The notes beneath the pieces are model-generated. The model saw only the letters and a list, made by a program, of their open reading frames with translations. It ran no database searches and had not been told where the DNA came from. From Hyphomicrobiaceae bacterium (GTDB lineage: Bacteria; Pseudomonadota; Alphaproteobacteria; Rhizobiales; Hyphomicrobiaceae): a stretch of DNA of 64,000 nt. Location of the stretch: contig JAURWC010000042.1 of the NCBI GenBank assembly GCA_030655135.1, positions 254,553 to 318,552 of the forward strand. The letters run 5' to 3'. Of the stretch, positions 35,364-43,621 are shown piece after piece. Every line of letters starts with the position of its first letter. The first letter of the stretch is position 1. Both the position numbers and the translations under genes were made by a program.

Positions 35364-36770
35364 TCAAGGCTTGTCTTTTTTCAGCGTGCTGCCTGCATCC
35401 TTGAACTGCAGCAGGTGAGCATCGTCGGCCGAGCCCTTCGTTTCTGCCACGATGCCGAATTCGAGCGGCTCGTCCTGGGCGTAACGCTTGCCCAGTCGAT
35501 AGGCGATCTCCGCCCGCGCGGTCTCAACGCCTAAATAGAACGCGTGTCCAGCGTCCGCCCGCGTATCGATGTGCTTGTAGAGTTCGAACGGATCATCCGA
35601 AACGTGGTGGCCGTTGCGATTGTAGATGTGGACCCCGTCCTCGGCGACCTCTATGCGATAATTTTGGTCGCGGATCTGGGAGGCCAGAACCGTGATCTCG
35701 TCGGGCGAGGATGCGAACCCCTTGCGGTCTCGCAGCGCCATCAGGCCCTGGCCAAAGCCCTGCGGCAGCGCGTTTGCCTGCTTGGCGGCAAAGTATTCGC
35801 GCCGCGCACGATCAAATTCCTTCACTGCCGTCCGGCAGTGCGGGCTGACTTGCACCGCGAGCACGGCCGTAATGTCCAGTTCCGAGCATAGCCCCATCAG
35901 AATGGCATTGATGCCGGTCGTATCCGCATCTGTCAGTTCCGTCAGATTGCCGATGCCCATCAAGATCGGCACGTCGGGCCGGCGCTGGCGCAAATCGGCG
36001 TAGCGCACGACTGAGGCAGCAAAGCCGTAATGAATAGGATCGAGGATCGGATCGGCGTAGTACGGCTTTCCCTTGGCGATCATCATGTCGATCGCGCGGT
36101 CGAGTGACGCGGCGTCGGCCGCACCGGCCGAAACCAGAATAGGAATGGCGGGGCCTTCATCGGCAATCGAGATCGTCTTCTCAGACAGGCTCAACAGATA
36201 GTTCGCCCCAGCGCGTGTCGCGCGCGACAATTCCTCTGCGTTGAAGCTGTCGACGCTGACCTTGGCGCCGTCTGCCTGCAGGGCGCGGATCGCATCTTCC
36301 AGGTGCGGGAACGGACTGTCGGGAAGGCACCCGAGGTCGATCACATCGGCACCGTCAGCGCGCAGCTTACGCGACCGCTCCACGATCGCGTCGACGCTGA
36401 GTGCGGTCGCGTCGACGATCTCGGCAAAGATCGTCATGTTGTGTTGCGATAGGTCGACCGGCTTCTTGCTGCCCTGCCCGAGATACTCCGGCAGGTCGGC
36501 GATCTCGTCGGGGCCACGCTCGAAGCGCGTGCCGAAATGATCCGACAGCCGTTCCAGATCGCCGCGGAAGCGGCCAGGCATGATGACGCGATCTGCCCGC
36601 TCAGGAAGCTTCAATCGACGCTCGACGATATCGGTCGTCATCAACGCGGCAACCTTGACACCGACGCTGGCCACGATCGGCTCGATGGCTTCGTTGGCCA
36701 CGTCCTCGGCGACGCGCTTCACGCGCGGTTCAGCCAACGACCCCGTAACGAAAACGATCCGTTCAGCCAT
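35364..36770 (-). CDS. DUF6513 / dihydropteroate-synthase-like protein
   Basis: Protein of 468 aa of the dihydropteroate-synthase-related class (TIGR00284-like) shared by methanogens and tetrahydromethanopterin-using methylotrophs. The N-terminal domain (1-140) begins ERIVFVTGSLAEPRVKRVAED. A TIM-barrel part (about 145-310) carries DVIDLGCLPDSPFPH, KVSVDSFNAEEL and MGIGNLTELTDADTTGIN. The C-terminal 130 residues are a further domain. Such proteins are proposed to act in methanopterin assembly. The start at 36770 follows a GAAGG site. No other C1-transfer genes flank it here. Confidence 0.82.
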   Translation of the reverse strand: MAERIVFVTGSLAEPRVKRVAEDVANEAIEPIVASVGVKVAALMTTDIVERRLKLPERADRVIMPGRFRGDLERLSDHFGTRFERGPDEIADLPEYLGQGSKKPVDLSQHNMTIFAEIVDATALSVDAIVERSRKLRADGADVIDLGCLPDSPFPHLEDAIRALQADGAKVSVDSFNAEELSRATRAGANYLLSLSEKTISIADEGPAIPILVSAGAADAASLDRAIDMMIAKGKPYYADPILDPIHYGFAASVVRYADLRQRRPDVPILMGIGNLTELTDADTTGINAILMGLCSELDITAVLAVQVSPHCRTAVKEFDRARREYFAAKQANALPQGFGQGLMALRDRKGFASSPDEITVLASQIRDQNYRIEVAEDGVHIYNRNGHHVSDDPFELYKHIDTRADAGHAFYLGVETARAEIAYRLGKRYAQDEPLEFGIVAETKGSADDAHLLQFKDAGSTLKKDKP

Positions 36771-36916
36771 GCTCAAGCCTTCTCGCATGCAGCGTCGCCG
36801 CCCGCACTTCTCCTCACGTCATACAATGCTTTGACGATAAAGGGCACGCGGCGCTCCCGTGCAGGATGCAAACTTGCCCATCGCGGTTAAGCGCCGAACC
36901 GGCACAGTCGGCCAGT

Positions 36917-37222
36917 TCAGTGCGTCCAGGGACGCAGGCGGCCGAACTTGAAGTTGTCGGCGTATGATTTTCGGATCGGCTTGCGGGCCTTGGGCTCGTG
37001 CACCGAATAAGGGATGCCGTTGCGCTCCGCGTAGGCAATCGCGTCCTCGCGGCTGTCGAACTCCAGCTTCAGCTGCGCCCTCATGTCTGCCGAACTGGTC
37101 CAGCCCATCAGCGGGTCGATCTCGCGAGGGACTGCGGGCTCGAACTCCAGAACCCACTCCTTCATGCGGGCATAGCCCGACTGCATGGCCGTCTTGGCCG
37201 GCTTGTAGATGCGCGCTGCCAT
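36917..37222 (-). CDS. NADH dehydrogenase subunit, NDUFS4 type
   Basis: Accessory complex I subunit of 101 aa, present in alphaproteobacteria and mitochondria. It begins MAARIYKPAKTAMQSGYAR and has EFEPAVPREIDPLMGWTSSAD, then DAIAYAERNGIPYSV, and ends KFGRLRPWTH, all diagnostic. The 20 upstream codons of the longer frame are rejected because this ATG is the family start. It lies away from the nuo operon, as is common. It is upstream of DUF6513 on the same strand, with about 150 bp between them that show no feature. Confidence 0.9.
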   Translation of the reverse strand: MAARIYKPAKTAMQSGYARMKEWVLEFEPAVPREIDPLMGWTSSADMRAQLKLEFDSREDAIAYAERNGIPYSVHEPKARKPIRKSYADNFKFGRLRPWTH

Positions 37223-37309
37223 CTCTCGATCCCGATCGAGGCCAGCATCCCGCGCCGGCCATCGGGCGGATAGAGCCACGATCCGCCGCGGTGATCAAGC
37301 CATCTCCGC

Positions 37310-38005
37310 CTACGGCGCCGCGTGCCGCAGGCTGTCCAGCATCTGCGAGGCAAACTCGCGCCGGTACAGCACGAGGGCGACAACCAGCGTCAACGACAGG
37401 AACATCAAAGGGTCGATGAACCAGCCGAGCAGCGCAATCGAGAAATAATAGGCGCGGATGCCATGGTTGTAGCTATCGCCCGCCAGCGTGGCGATGCGCG
37501 CGGCGCTGTCGACATAGCGCGCCAGCGCGGCAGCATCTGCCTCGGCGGCCGTTGGCGCGGCGCCCACCATGATCGACAAGACGTTGTACTGCCAGGCCGA
37601 CCAGGTAAACTTGAAGAATGCGAAGACGAAAACGGCGATCAGCACGAGCGCCTTGAATTCCAGCAGCCAGGCTTCAGACGGTACCGAATACGGCAGCTGT
37701 GCCACCACTTCTGCGACCGTGGCGCCCGTCCCCAGGATCGCGATCAGACCGCCTAAGATGAACACGGTCGTCGAAGCAAAGAACAGTGCTCCGCGCAACA
37801 AGTTGCTGAGCAGTGTGGCGTCCGCGATGTGGGAATCTCGCTGGCAGATCCGCTTCATCCAGCGCTCCCGGAACACCCCGACCATGGTGATCAGGCTCGG
37901 CTTCCGTTTGGCCAGCCATTTGGCCACAACTCCGTAGCCAAGCCAGCACAAGAGAAAGCAACCGAACGCCACGACGTCGTTCAGCGGCATCGCCAGTATC
38001 TTCAT
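37310..38005 (-). CDS. DUF599 family membrane protein
   Basis: Inner-membrane protein of 231 aa with about four hydrophobic helices (residues 8-25, 75-95, 115-135 and 185-215). The segments NDVVAFGCFLLCWLGY, RERWMKRICQRDSHIADA and DSYNHGIRAYYFSIALLGW are characteristic for DUF599. Function unknown. Its start lies six bases after the stop of the alcohol-dehydrogenase-like gene, so the two are probably co-transcribed. Confidence 0.86.
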   Translation of the reverse strand: MKILAMPLNDVVAFGCFLLCWLGYGVVAKWLAKRKPSLITMVGVFRERWMKRICQRDSHIADATLLSNLLRGALFFASTTVFILGGLIAILGTGATVAEVVAQLPYSVPSEAWLLEFKALVLIAVFVFAFFKFTWSAWQYNVLSIMVGAAPTAAEADAAALARYVDSAARIATLAGDSYNHGIRAYYFSIALLGWFIDPLMFLSLTLVVALVLYRREFASQMLDSLRHAAP

Positions 38006-38011
38006 GAGGTC

Positions 38012-39019
38012 TTACATCTCCACGCAGATCTTGCCGAAGTGCTGCGCGCCCTCTTCGTAGCGGAACGCGTCGGCCAGATCGGTGAGGGGAAACGTCTTGT
38101 CGATCACGGGCCGGATGCCCATTGCCTCGAGGCCGCGCACCATTTCCTGCTGGTGGCGGCGGCTGCCGACAATGATGCCCTGCAGCTTGATCTGCTTGGC
38201 CATCATGGCCAACGTCGGCACCTCGCCGGATATCCCGGTCAAGATGCCGATCATGGCGATGTGGCCGCCGACACGCGCGGCAGCAATCGACTGCGGCAGG
38301 GTACCGGGGCCGCCGATCTCTAGCACGTGGTCGACGCCGCGTTTGCCGGTCCACTTGCGCACGGTGTCGCCCCAGGCCTCATCGGTCTTGTAGTTGACCG
38401 TGAAGTCCGCGCCCATGCTACGCGCGCGCTCCAGCTTGGCGTCCGACGACGAGGTGACGATCGCGGTTGCCCCCATGGCCTTTGCCAACTGCAGCGCGAA
38501 AATGGCGACGCCGCCGGTGCCGAGGATGAGCACGCTGTCGCCGGCTTTCAAAGCACCTTCCACGACGAGGGCGCGCCATGCCGTCAATGCGGCGCACGGC
38601 AATGTTGCCGCTTCCGTATGGCTCCACCCGAGCGGCGCGTGCGTGAACCAGGCCGATGGCCGGATGACGGCCTCGCGGGCATAGCCGTCAAGCCCGTCTC
38701 CGGGCACGTGAGAGAAGTTGCCGTGGGGCGGCACACCGTCCTGCCAATATGGAAAGAAGCACGAGACGACGTTATCGCCGGGCCGGAATTCCGAAACGCC
38801 CTGCCCCACCGCTTCGACGACGCCTGCGCCGTCCGACATCAGGATGCGGCCGTCGTCCGTTGGGATTGCACCGGCTGCTACGGCATAGTCGTGGTAGTTG
38901 AGCGAACTGGCATGCAGCCGCACGCGGATTTCGCCGGCGCCGGGCGCGTCGGCCTCGCCGATCTCAGCTAAAGTGAGCCGGTCGAGCCCGCCCGGTTTCT
39001 TGACTTTTATGGCTTTCAT
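38012..39019 (-). CDS. MDR-family alcohol dehydrogenase/quinone-oxidoreductase-like protein
   Basis: NAD(P)-dependent oxidoreductase of 335 aa. The GroES-like N-domain (KVKKPGGLDRLTLAEIGE, SSLNYHDYAVAAG, ILMSDGAGVVEAVG) and the Rossmann domain (ILGTGGVAIFALQLAKAMGA) are clear. The catalytic zinc Cys/His pattern and the four-Cys structural zinc loop of true alcohol dehydrogenases are missing, so a zinc-independent reductase is likelier. It precedes DUF599 in a likely operon and is divergent from a small membrane protein gene. Confidence 0.86.
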   Translation of the reverse strand: MKAIKVKKPGGLDRLTLAEIGEADAPGAGEIRVRLHASSLNYHDYAVAAGAIPTDDGRILMSDGAGVVEAVGQGVSEFRPGDNVVSCFFPYWQDGVPPHGNFSHVPGDGLDGYAREAVIRPSAWFTHAPLGWSHTEAATLPCAALTAWRALVVEGALKAGDSVLILGTGGVAIFALQLAKAMGATAIVTSSSDAKLERARSMGADFTVNYKTDEAWGDTVRKWTGKRGVDHVLEIGGPGTLPQSIAAARVGGHIAMIGILTGISGEVPTLAMMAKQIKLQGIIVGSRRHQQEMVRGLEAMGIRPVIDKTFPLTDLADAFRYEEGAQHFGKICVEM

Positions 39020-39121
39020 GGTGCCGTCCCGACTGAAAATATGATCCGCAGGCTCATCTTAGGCTGAGTTCCAACGTCCTGTCCCCCCAACTCTTGGTGG
39101 AGACGCCAAGCCGTTCATGCG

Positions 39122-39703
39122 ATGCTCAGCGCAGGAGACGGACGGGGACTTCAGGTGGACGCGACCGACATCGTTCTGCGCGTGCTGGGCGCCTTTTTTA
39201 CCTTCGCAGGATACGTCGCGACACGAGCCATCCTGACATCGCTTCTCGTCGATCGTGCCATTGCCGCCATCGGCGCGACCGCACCGCCGCGTGGCCAGAC
39301 CAGCCGGGCGATATGGCTGCTGTGCGTTTCCAACGTCGTCCTGCTTGGTGGCGCGGCGCTGCTTCTCGGCCTGAAGCTCGCGTCGTATCTCTTTGCCGCC
39401 TCCGTCGTACTGCAGAGCGTGTACTTCTTCATCGCCGCACCTCGATACTTCGATCGGACCGATGCGCCCGATGCGAAGGGCCGCAGTCGCTCGACCAACG
39501 CCTTCATCATTTACACGCTCGCGACCGGCTTTATTCTTTGGGCACACAGCCGCGACGCCCTGGCAGACGCTGGCGAGGTGCCCGTGCCTGCCATCGCGCT
39601 GGTGTCCGGTGTGCTTGCGCTGCATACCGGCTACGTCCTTCGCTCGGTCTGGCAAATCCTGTCGCCGTCATCGCCTAGCGAACCAGCCGGGCCCGACGTC
39701 TAG
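39122..39703 (+). CDS. Hypothetical membrane protein
   Basis: Unrecognised protein of 193 aa with four predicted helices, roughly at residues 20-45, 65-85, 90-115 and 130-180. The start is uncertain: an in-frame GTG at 39155 follows GGGG at a good distance and would give 182 aa. The middle has a polar loop (YFDRTDAPDAKGRSRSTNAF). Its stop overlaps that of the convergent Pnkp-like gene by three bases. Confidence 0.68.
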   Translation: MLSAGDGRGLQVDATDIVLRVLGAFFTFAGYVATRAILTSLLVDRAIAAIGATAPPRGQTSRAIWLLCVSNVVLLGGAALLLGLKLASYLFAASVVLQSVYFFIAAPRYFDRTDAPDAKGRSRSTNAFIIYTLATGFILWAHSRDALADAGEVPVPAIALVSGVLALHTGYVLRSVWQILSPSSPSEPAGPDV

Positions 39704-40902
39704 CCTTGCGCGCCGGTCAGTGTGCCCGGCCGCACCGGCGGATGACCCAACGGCCGGATCGGCTCGGAATACACCCGCGCAGCCGGCACCGACACGATTT
39801 CGTTCTCAGGCCATCGCAGCGCCGTCAGCTTGCCACCGAACACGCACCCCGTGTCGACGCACAGCGTGTTGTTCAGCCACTCCGCTTGCGGAACTGGCGT
39901 GTGGCCGTAAACGATCTGCGTGCTGCCCCGATACTCTGCTGCCCAGTGGTAGCGAACCGGCAAGCCAAACTCGTCATGCTCGCCGGTATTTTCTCCGTAG
40001 AGGCAGAACTCGCGCACGGCACCCGACGAGCGGCCCATCATCTCTTCCTTGATACCGGCATGGGCGATCGCGAGACGGCCATCGGCGAGCCAAGCATGCG
40101 AGACGAGGCTTTGCAGGAACGTCTTCACCTGCGCCTTGAAGGCAGCGCATTCACCCTCGAACTGCGCCACCGTACGATCGAGGCCGTGCGTCAGCTTCAC
40201 CTGCCGGCCACTCAGCCAGCGCACGAACTTCGCGTCGTGGTTGCCTGGGACGCAGAGGGCGTGCCCGGCTTGCACCATCGCCATGACGATGCGGAGAACG
40301 TCCGGCGAGCGTGGCCCGCGATCCACGAGGTCGCCGACGAAGAACGCGCGCCGGTTGCCCGGTGCCGTCGTCAAAGCGCGCCGTGCTTCGCCTTCTCCCG
40401 TCAGCGTCACGCCGTAACCCAGTTGGCGAAGCAATTGCTCTAATTCATCGGCACAGCCGTGCACGTCTCCAATAATGTCGAAAGGGCCTTGCTGATGCCG
40501 CTGGTCGGCAGCCAGCCTCGTCCGCTCGATGGCGGTGGCTTCGATGACCTGCGGCGATGGCAGTGCGAAGACGGTGCGGAAGCCGTCCTTCTCCATCGTC
40601 TCGGCACCGTGTTCGGCTAGGCCTTGCCCGCCGGGATCGAGCACGATGGCAATGGGCCGGGCATGATACTCGCGCGCCAGCGTCACGAGGGCGGACCGCT
40701 GCTGTGTGTCGATGTCTGGCGCATCGATAACGGTAAGCTTACGACGCCTCAACCGCTCCCCGGCAAGTCGGTGCCAAGTCTGCGCGCGGTCCAACGCCAC
40801 GATCTCCTCCGCCCGGAAATGTTTGCGCGCAAAGGCTGTCGTGGCGGCGGCCTGCGAGCCGGCGAGTACAACGAGGCAGAAGTCAGGGATTTCGATTTTC
40901 AT
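39700..40902 (-). CDS. Pnkp-like metallophosphatase with degenerate kinase domain
   Basis: Protein of 400 aa resembling the kinase and phosphatase parts of bacterial polynucleotide kinase-phosphatase. The N-terminal region (1-140) aligns by eye to the kinase (VVLAGS, TVIDAPDIDTQQRSALVTLA, then GFRTVFALPSP), but the P-loop reads GSQAAATT at 15-22 and lacks GKS/T. The phosphatase (141-390) is intact: DVHGC 146-150, GDLVDRG 190-196, GNHD 220-223, then AIAHAGI and YGHTPVP. The ligase domain of full Pnkp and a Hen1 partner are absent. ATG at 40902 is chosen, as upstream sequence is unlike the family. Confidence 0.82.
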   Translation of the reverse strand: MKIEIPDFCLVVLAGSQAAATTAFARKHFRAEEIVALDRAQTWHRLAGERLRRRKLTVIDAPDIDTQQRSALVTLAREYHARPIAIVLDPGGQGLAEHGAETMEKDGFRTVFALPSPQVIEATAIERTRLAADQRHQQGPFDIIGDVHGCADELEQLLRQLGYGVTLTGEGEARRALTTAPGNRRAFFVGDLVDRGPRSPDVLRIVMAMVQAGHALCVPGNHDAKFVRWLSGRQVKLTHGLDRTVAQFEGECAAFKAQVKTFLQSLVSHAWLADGRLAIAHAGIKEEMMGRSSGAVREFCLYGENTGEHDEFGLPVRYHWAAEYRGSTQIVYGHTPVPQAEWLNNTLCVDTGCVFGGKLTALRWPENEIVSVPAARVYSEPIRPLGHPPVRPGTLTGAQG

Positions 40903-41649
40903 ATCGTGAGCACCGCCATCTGCGAGGGATGGCGAGCGCCGCGTCCTCTTCATCGTGACTATGTCGAACCTGGTCAGCGAAACGCACAAGACGACATCAC
41001 GTCTTAAGGGATTATTGTCCGCATCCGGTGGCGCTTCACCAATGTGACGAAATCGACGGTCGTTGTGAATTGACAGAGCGGAGAAGCGAGCGCAGACTTC
41101 CATCATCCTTACGAGAAGGAGGTCTAAGAAAATGTGGCCGCCGGGTAAGACATCGCCGCAGTGAGCACCAGTCCAGATGCGGATTGGCAAGCAACCGCGG
41201 CAGAGCAGACAATCAGAATTATTAGCGTTGATCTAAAGCTCATCTGAGTTGCATCTTCTTGACGCACTCGATGAAGGAGCTTTCCTCCGAGACATTGCCG
41301 TCAGGGCAGTGTTCGGCGAGTTGGACGGCTTGGATAAGCTGGACGATCTGCGAAAACCTTACGTGATTGGGTGAGGCACCACGCGACCCGCGAGACGCAA
41401 GGCCACTGAGGAGCACGCTCCCGCCGGCCAAAACCCGATCTCCGCGACGCATTGAACGGTTGCCGTAAAACCAGCACCAGAGCCCGGACAACGTTCTGCG
41501 TAACGTCCGGGCTCTTTGCATTTTGAGCGCACAGGACGCGTCCAGCATCGGGCCATGCCTCCCAGGCATGCATTGGGTCTCGCAATTAGCCTTCAACCTG
41601 CCCGCATCGGGCCCTAACAGTCCGGACGTTCAGATCCGGAGCTTAGCCG
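40903..41649. other. Gap of about 750 bp between the Pnkp-like and DUF4846 genes
   Basis: No confident gene. On the minus strand a 39-aa frame (41124-41243) looks like a signal peptide or lipoprotein leader (MSFRSTLIILIVCSAAVAC). Its ATG overlaps, as ATGA, the stop of a further minus frame that reaches up to 41596 and ends FIECVKKMQLR. On the plus strand an AAGGAGGT site stands before a ten-codon frame (41132-41164, MWPPGKTSPQ). A terminator follows at 41479. Codon use in the 39-aa frame (AGA, CTA, ATA) is unlike the neighbours, so all are tentative. Confidence 0.3.
41479..41517 (+). terminator. Rho-independent-type hairpin
   Basis: Perfect 11-bp stem AGAGCCCGGAC / GTCCGGGCTCT with a 15-nt loop, followed by TT and then GCA. 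It has no annotated plus-strand gene upstream, so it may end an unseen small transcript or act as an attenuator 130 bp before the DUF4846 gene. Confidence 0.55.
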
Positions 41650-42492
41650 ATGCCTTTCCGCACTCTTGCTTTCAACCTCCTCGCGCTGGCGGCCATCGCC
41701 GCGGTCGCGTTGCCGTTATCGGCAGCGCCGATCTATGCGTGGCGCAGTGGCGAACCGGCGGCATCGACGTTGGCTGACCGCATCGCGCCGCCACCCGGCT
41801 TCGAACGCACGCCCGCCGAACCTGGCAGTTGGGCCGAATGGCTGCGTGGGCTGCGCATGAAGCCGGAGGGCGCGCCCGTGCTCACGTTCACCGGCGCGCC
41901 GAAGTGGCGGCAGGACGTGCATGTGGCCGTCGTCGACATCGACGTCGGGAAGCGCGACCTGCAGCAATGTGCCGACGCCATCATGCGGCTGCGCGCCGAG
42001 TGGCTATTCGCATCACGCCGCGCGGGTGACATCGCCTTCAACTATACTGACGGAGGCCGCGTGCCGTTTTCCCGTTGGGCCAAGGGCGAGCGGCCGTCAT
42101 CCTCCGGCAAGTCCTGGAAGACCTCGGCCAAGGCTGACAGCAGCTATCCGTCGTTCCGGCGCTACATGGACCAAGTGTTCTCGTATGCCGGCACCTACTC
42201 GCTCGATCGCGAGCTGAAGAAGGCCCCCGTGGCCAACATCGCCATCGGCGACGTCTTTATCAAAGGCGGCTTTCCGGGACACGCTGTGCTGGTTGCCGAC
42301 ATGGTGGAGAACAAGGCCACCGGCGAGAAGCGCTTCCTGCTGCTGCAGAGCTACATGCCGGCACAGGAGATCCACGTGCTGAAGAACCCTGCCGCGAGCG
42401 ATGGATCGCCGTGGTATTCCGCCGCCGTCGCATGGCCGCTGGCCACGCCGGAATGGAGTTTCCCCGAAGGCAGCTTGAAGCGCTGGCCTTGA
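41650..42492 (+). CDS. Secreted DUF4846 family protein
   Basis: Exported protein of 280 aa. The signal peptide (1-25, LPLSAAP) is followed by a DUF4846 domain of unknown activity. Family-like parts are PPPGFERTPAEPGSWAEWLR, VDIDVGKRDLQQCADAIMRL, EWLFASRRAGDIAFNYTDG and FPGHAVLVADM. A GGAG site precedes the ATG. A second secreted protein gene follows after 70 bp on the same strand. Confidence 0.85.
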   Translation: MPFRTLAFNLLALAAIAAVALPLSAAPIYAWRSGEPAASTLADRIAPPPGFERTPAEPGSWAEWLRGLRMKPEGAPVLTFTGAPKWRQDVHVAVVDIDVGKRDLQQCADAIMRLRAEWLFASRRAGDIAFNYTDGGRVPFSRWAKGERPSSSGKSWKTSAKADSSYPSFRRYMDQVFSYAGTYSLDRELKKAPVANIAIGDVFIKGGFPGHAVLVADMVENKATGEKRFLLLQSYMPAQEIHVLKNPAASDGSPWYSAAVAWPLATPEWSFPEGSLKRWP

Positions 42493-42562
42493 TCGACCGC
42501 ACAGCTTGCGCCACGTTATGCCGTGCTGGCCTGGCGAATGCCCAGGCCGCCGGAGACATGCC

Positions 42563-42832
42563 ATGCTCAATATGATCCGCACTGCGTTTGCTGCAGTCGT
42601 GGTGGCTGGCGCGCTCATGCTTCTTCCATCCGCAGCCTACGCGGCCGATCCGATTTCCGTGGAGGGTCTGCTCAAGGACGGTTGGGAGATCGCCGGCTAT
42701 GCCAGCAATTTCGAGGGCCGGTCGCTCATCCTGTTTAAGCATAAGGACAAGAGCTACCTGGCCCAGTGCTCGGTCCTCTACGACGTAACGCGTACAAATC
42801 GAGTCGTCACGAATTGCTACGAAGTTCGCTAA
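42563..42832 (+). CDS. Small secreted protein
   Basis: Unrecognised 89-aa protein. The ATG at 42563 follows GGAGA and starts a Sec signal peptide ending AYAADP. The mature part of about 60 residues contains WEIAGYASNFEGRSLILFKHK and two cysteines, 26 residues apart, that may form a disulfide. It is likely periplasmic. The frame upstream to 42506 would precede the ribosome site. Confidence 0.68.
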   Translation: MLNMIRTAFAAVVVAGALMLLPSAAYAADPISVEGLLKDGWEIAGYASNFEGRSLILFKHKDKSYLAQCSVLYDVTRTNRVVTNCYEVR

Positions 42833-42933
42833 TCACTTGGCGGTGCTGCAATTCTCCCGCGTTTGACGCCCCGGCGAAGCGCGGTCATGATGACAGCTCT
42901 CAGCCATGCAACGCTCACGTGAAAAGCCTCGCA

Positions 42934-43620
42934 ATGCCCTTGATCGAGTTAGCGCATCTTACACCTCTGGCCGCAGGGTCGACGCGGGACGTCTTTCTGC
43001 ACCCGCACGACAACACACTATTGATCAAGGTGATCCGCCACGACGCGATCGAGAAGCGCTACGGCAGCGGGCGTCCCTGGTACAAGACGACCCGCCGCTA
43101 TCGGCACTTCATCAGCTACCTGCGCGAAATTCGCGAAGAGATTGCCCTGCGGGCCTTGAGCGACGAGCATCTGCCGTGGGTGCAAAAGATCGTCGGCTTC
43201 GCCGATACCGACCTGGGTTTCGGCCTCGTCGTCGAAGCGGCGAAGGATCGCGTTGGCAACCTCGCGCCGACATTGCCGCAGCTGATCGAAAGCGGGCGAT
43301 TCGACGCCAAGGTGCGCGCCGACCTCGTGGCTTGCCTGGAGGGGTTGATTGCGTCTCCGGTGATCTTAGCCGACGTGCACGGCGCCAATCTCGTCTACGC
43401 GTGGGATGACCGGTACGGCGACCATTTCGTGCTGATCGATGGCATCGGCAGCAAGACGCTCATCCCGCTGGACCGCATGAGCCGCCGCATTAACGCGTAT
43501 GCCAAGCGGCGCCGCGCCGATAAAGTTCTCACTAGAGCCGACAAGGCTGCCGAGCGGGTGAATACCGCCACTGCGACACGCGCCGGCGAGACAGCAGCGC
43601 GGCTGCACGCTGCCGAATAG
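42934..43620 (+). CDS. YrbL family protein
   Basis: Protein of 228 aa of the PhoP-regulated YrbL family, a small kinase-like fold. The start MPLIELAHLTPLAAGSTRD, the segment LIKVIRHDAIEKRYG and the later ADVHGANLVYAWDD with VLIDGIGSK resemble the kinase-like catalytic and metal loops. Substrate unknown. The C-terminus is Arg/Ala/Thr-rich. The frame upstream to 42766 overlaps the preceding gene and is excluded. The stop lies one base before the end of the convergent sigma factor gene. Confidence 0.8.
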   Translation: MPLIELAHLTPLAAGSTRDVFLHPHDNTLLIKVIRHDAIEKRYGSGRPWYKTTRRYRHFISYLREIREEIALRALSDEHLPWVQKIVGFADTDLGFGLVVEAAKDRVGNLAPTLPQLIESGRFDAKVRADLVACLEGLIASPVILADVHGANLVYAWDDRYGDHFVLIDGIGSKTLIPLDRMSRRINAYAKRRRADKVLTRADKAAERVNTATATRAGETAARLHAAE

Positions 43621-43621
43621 C

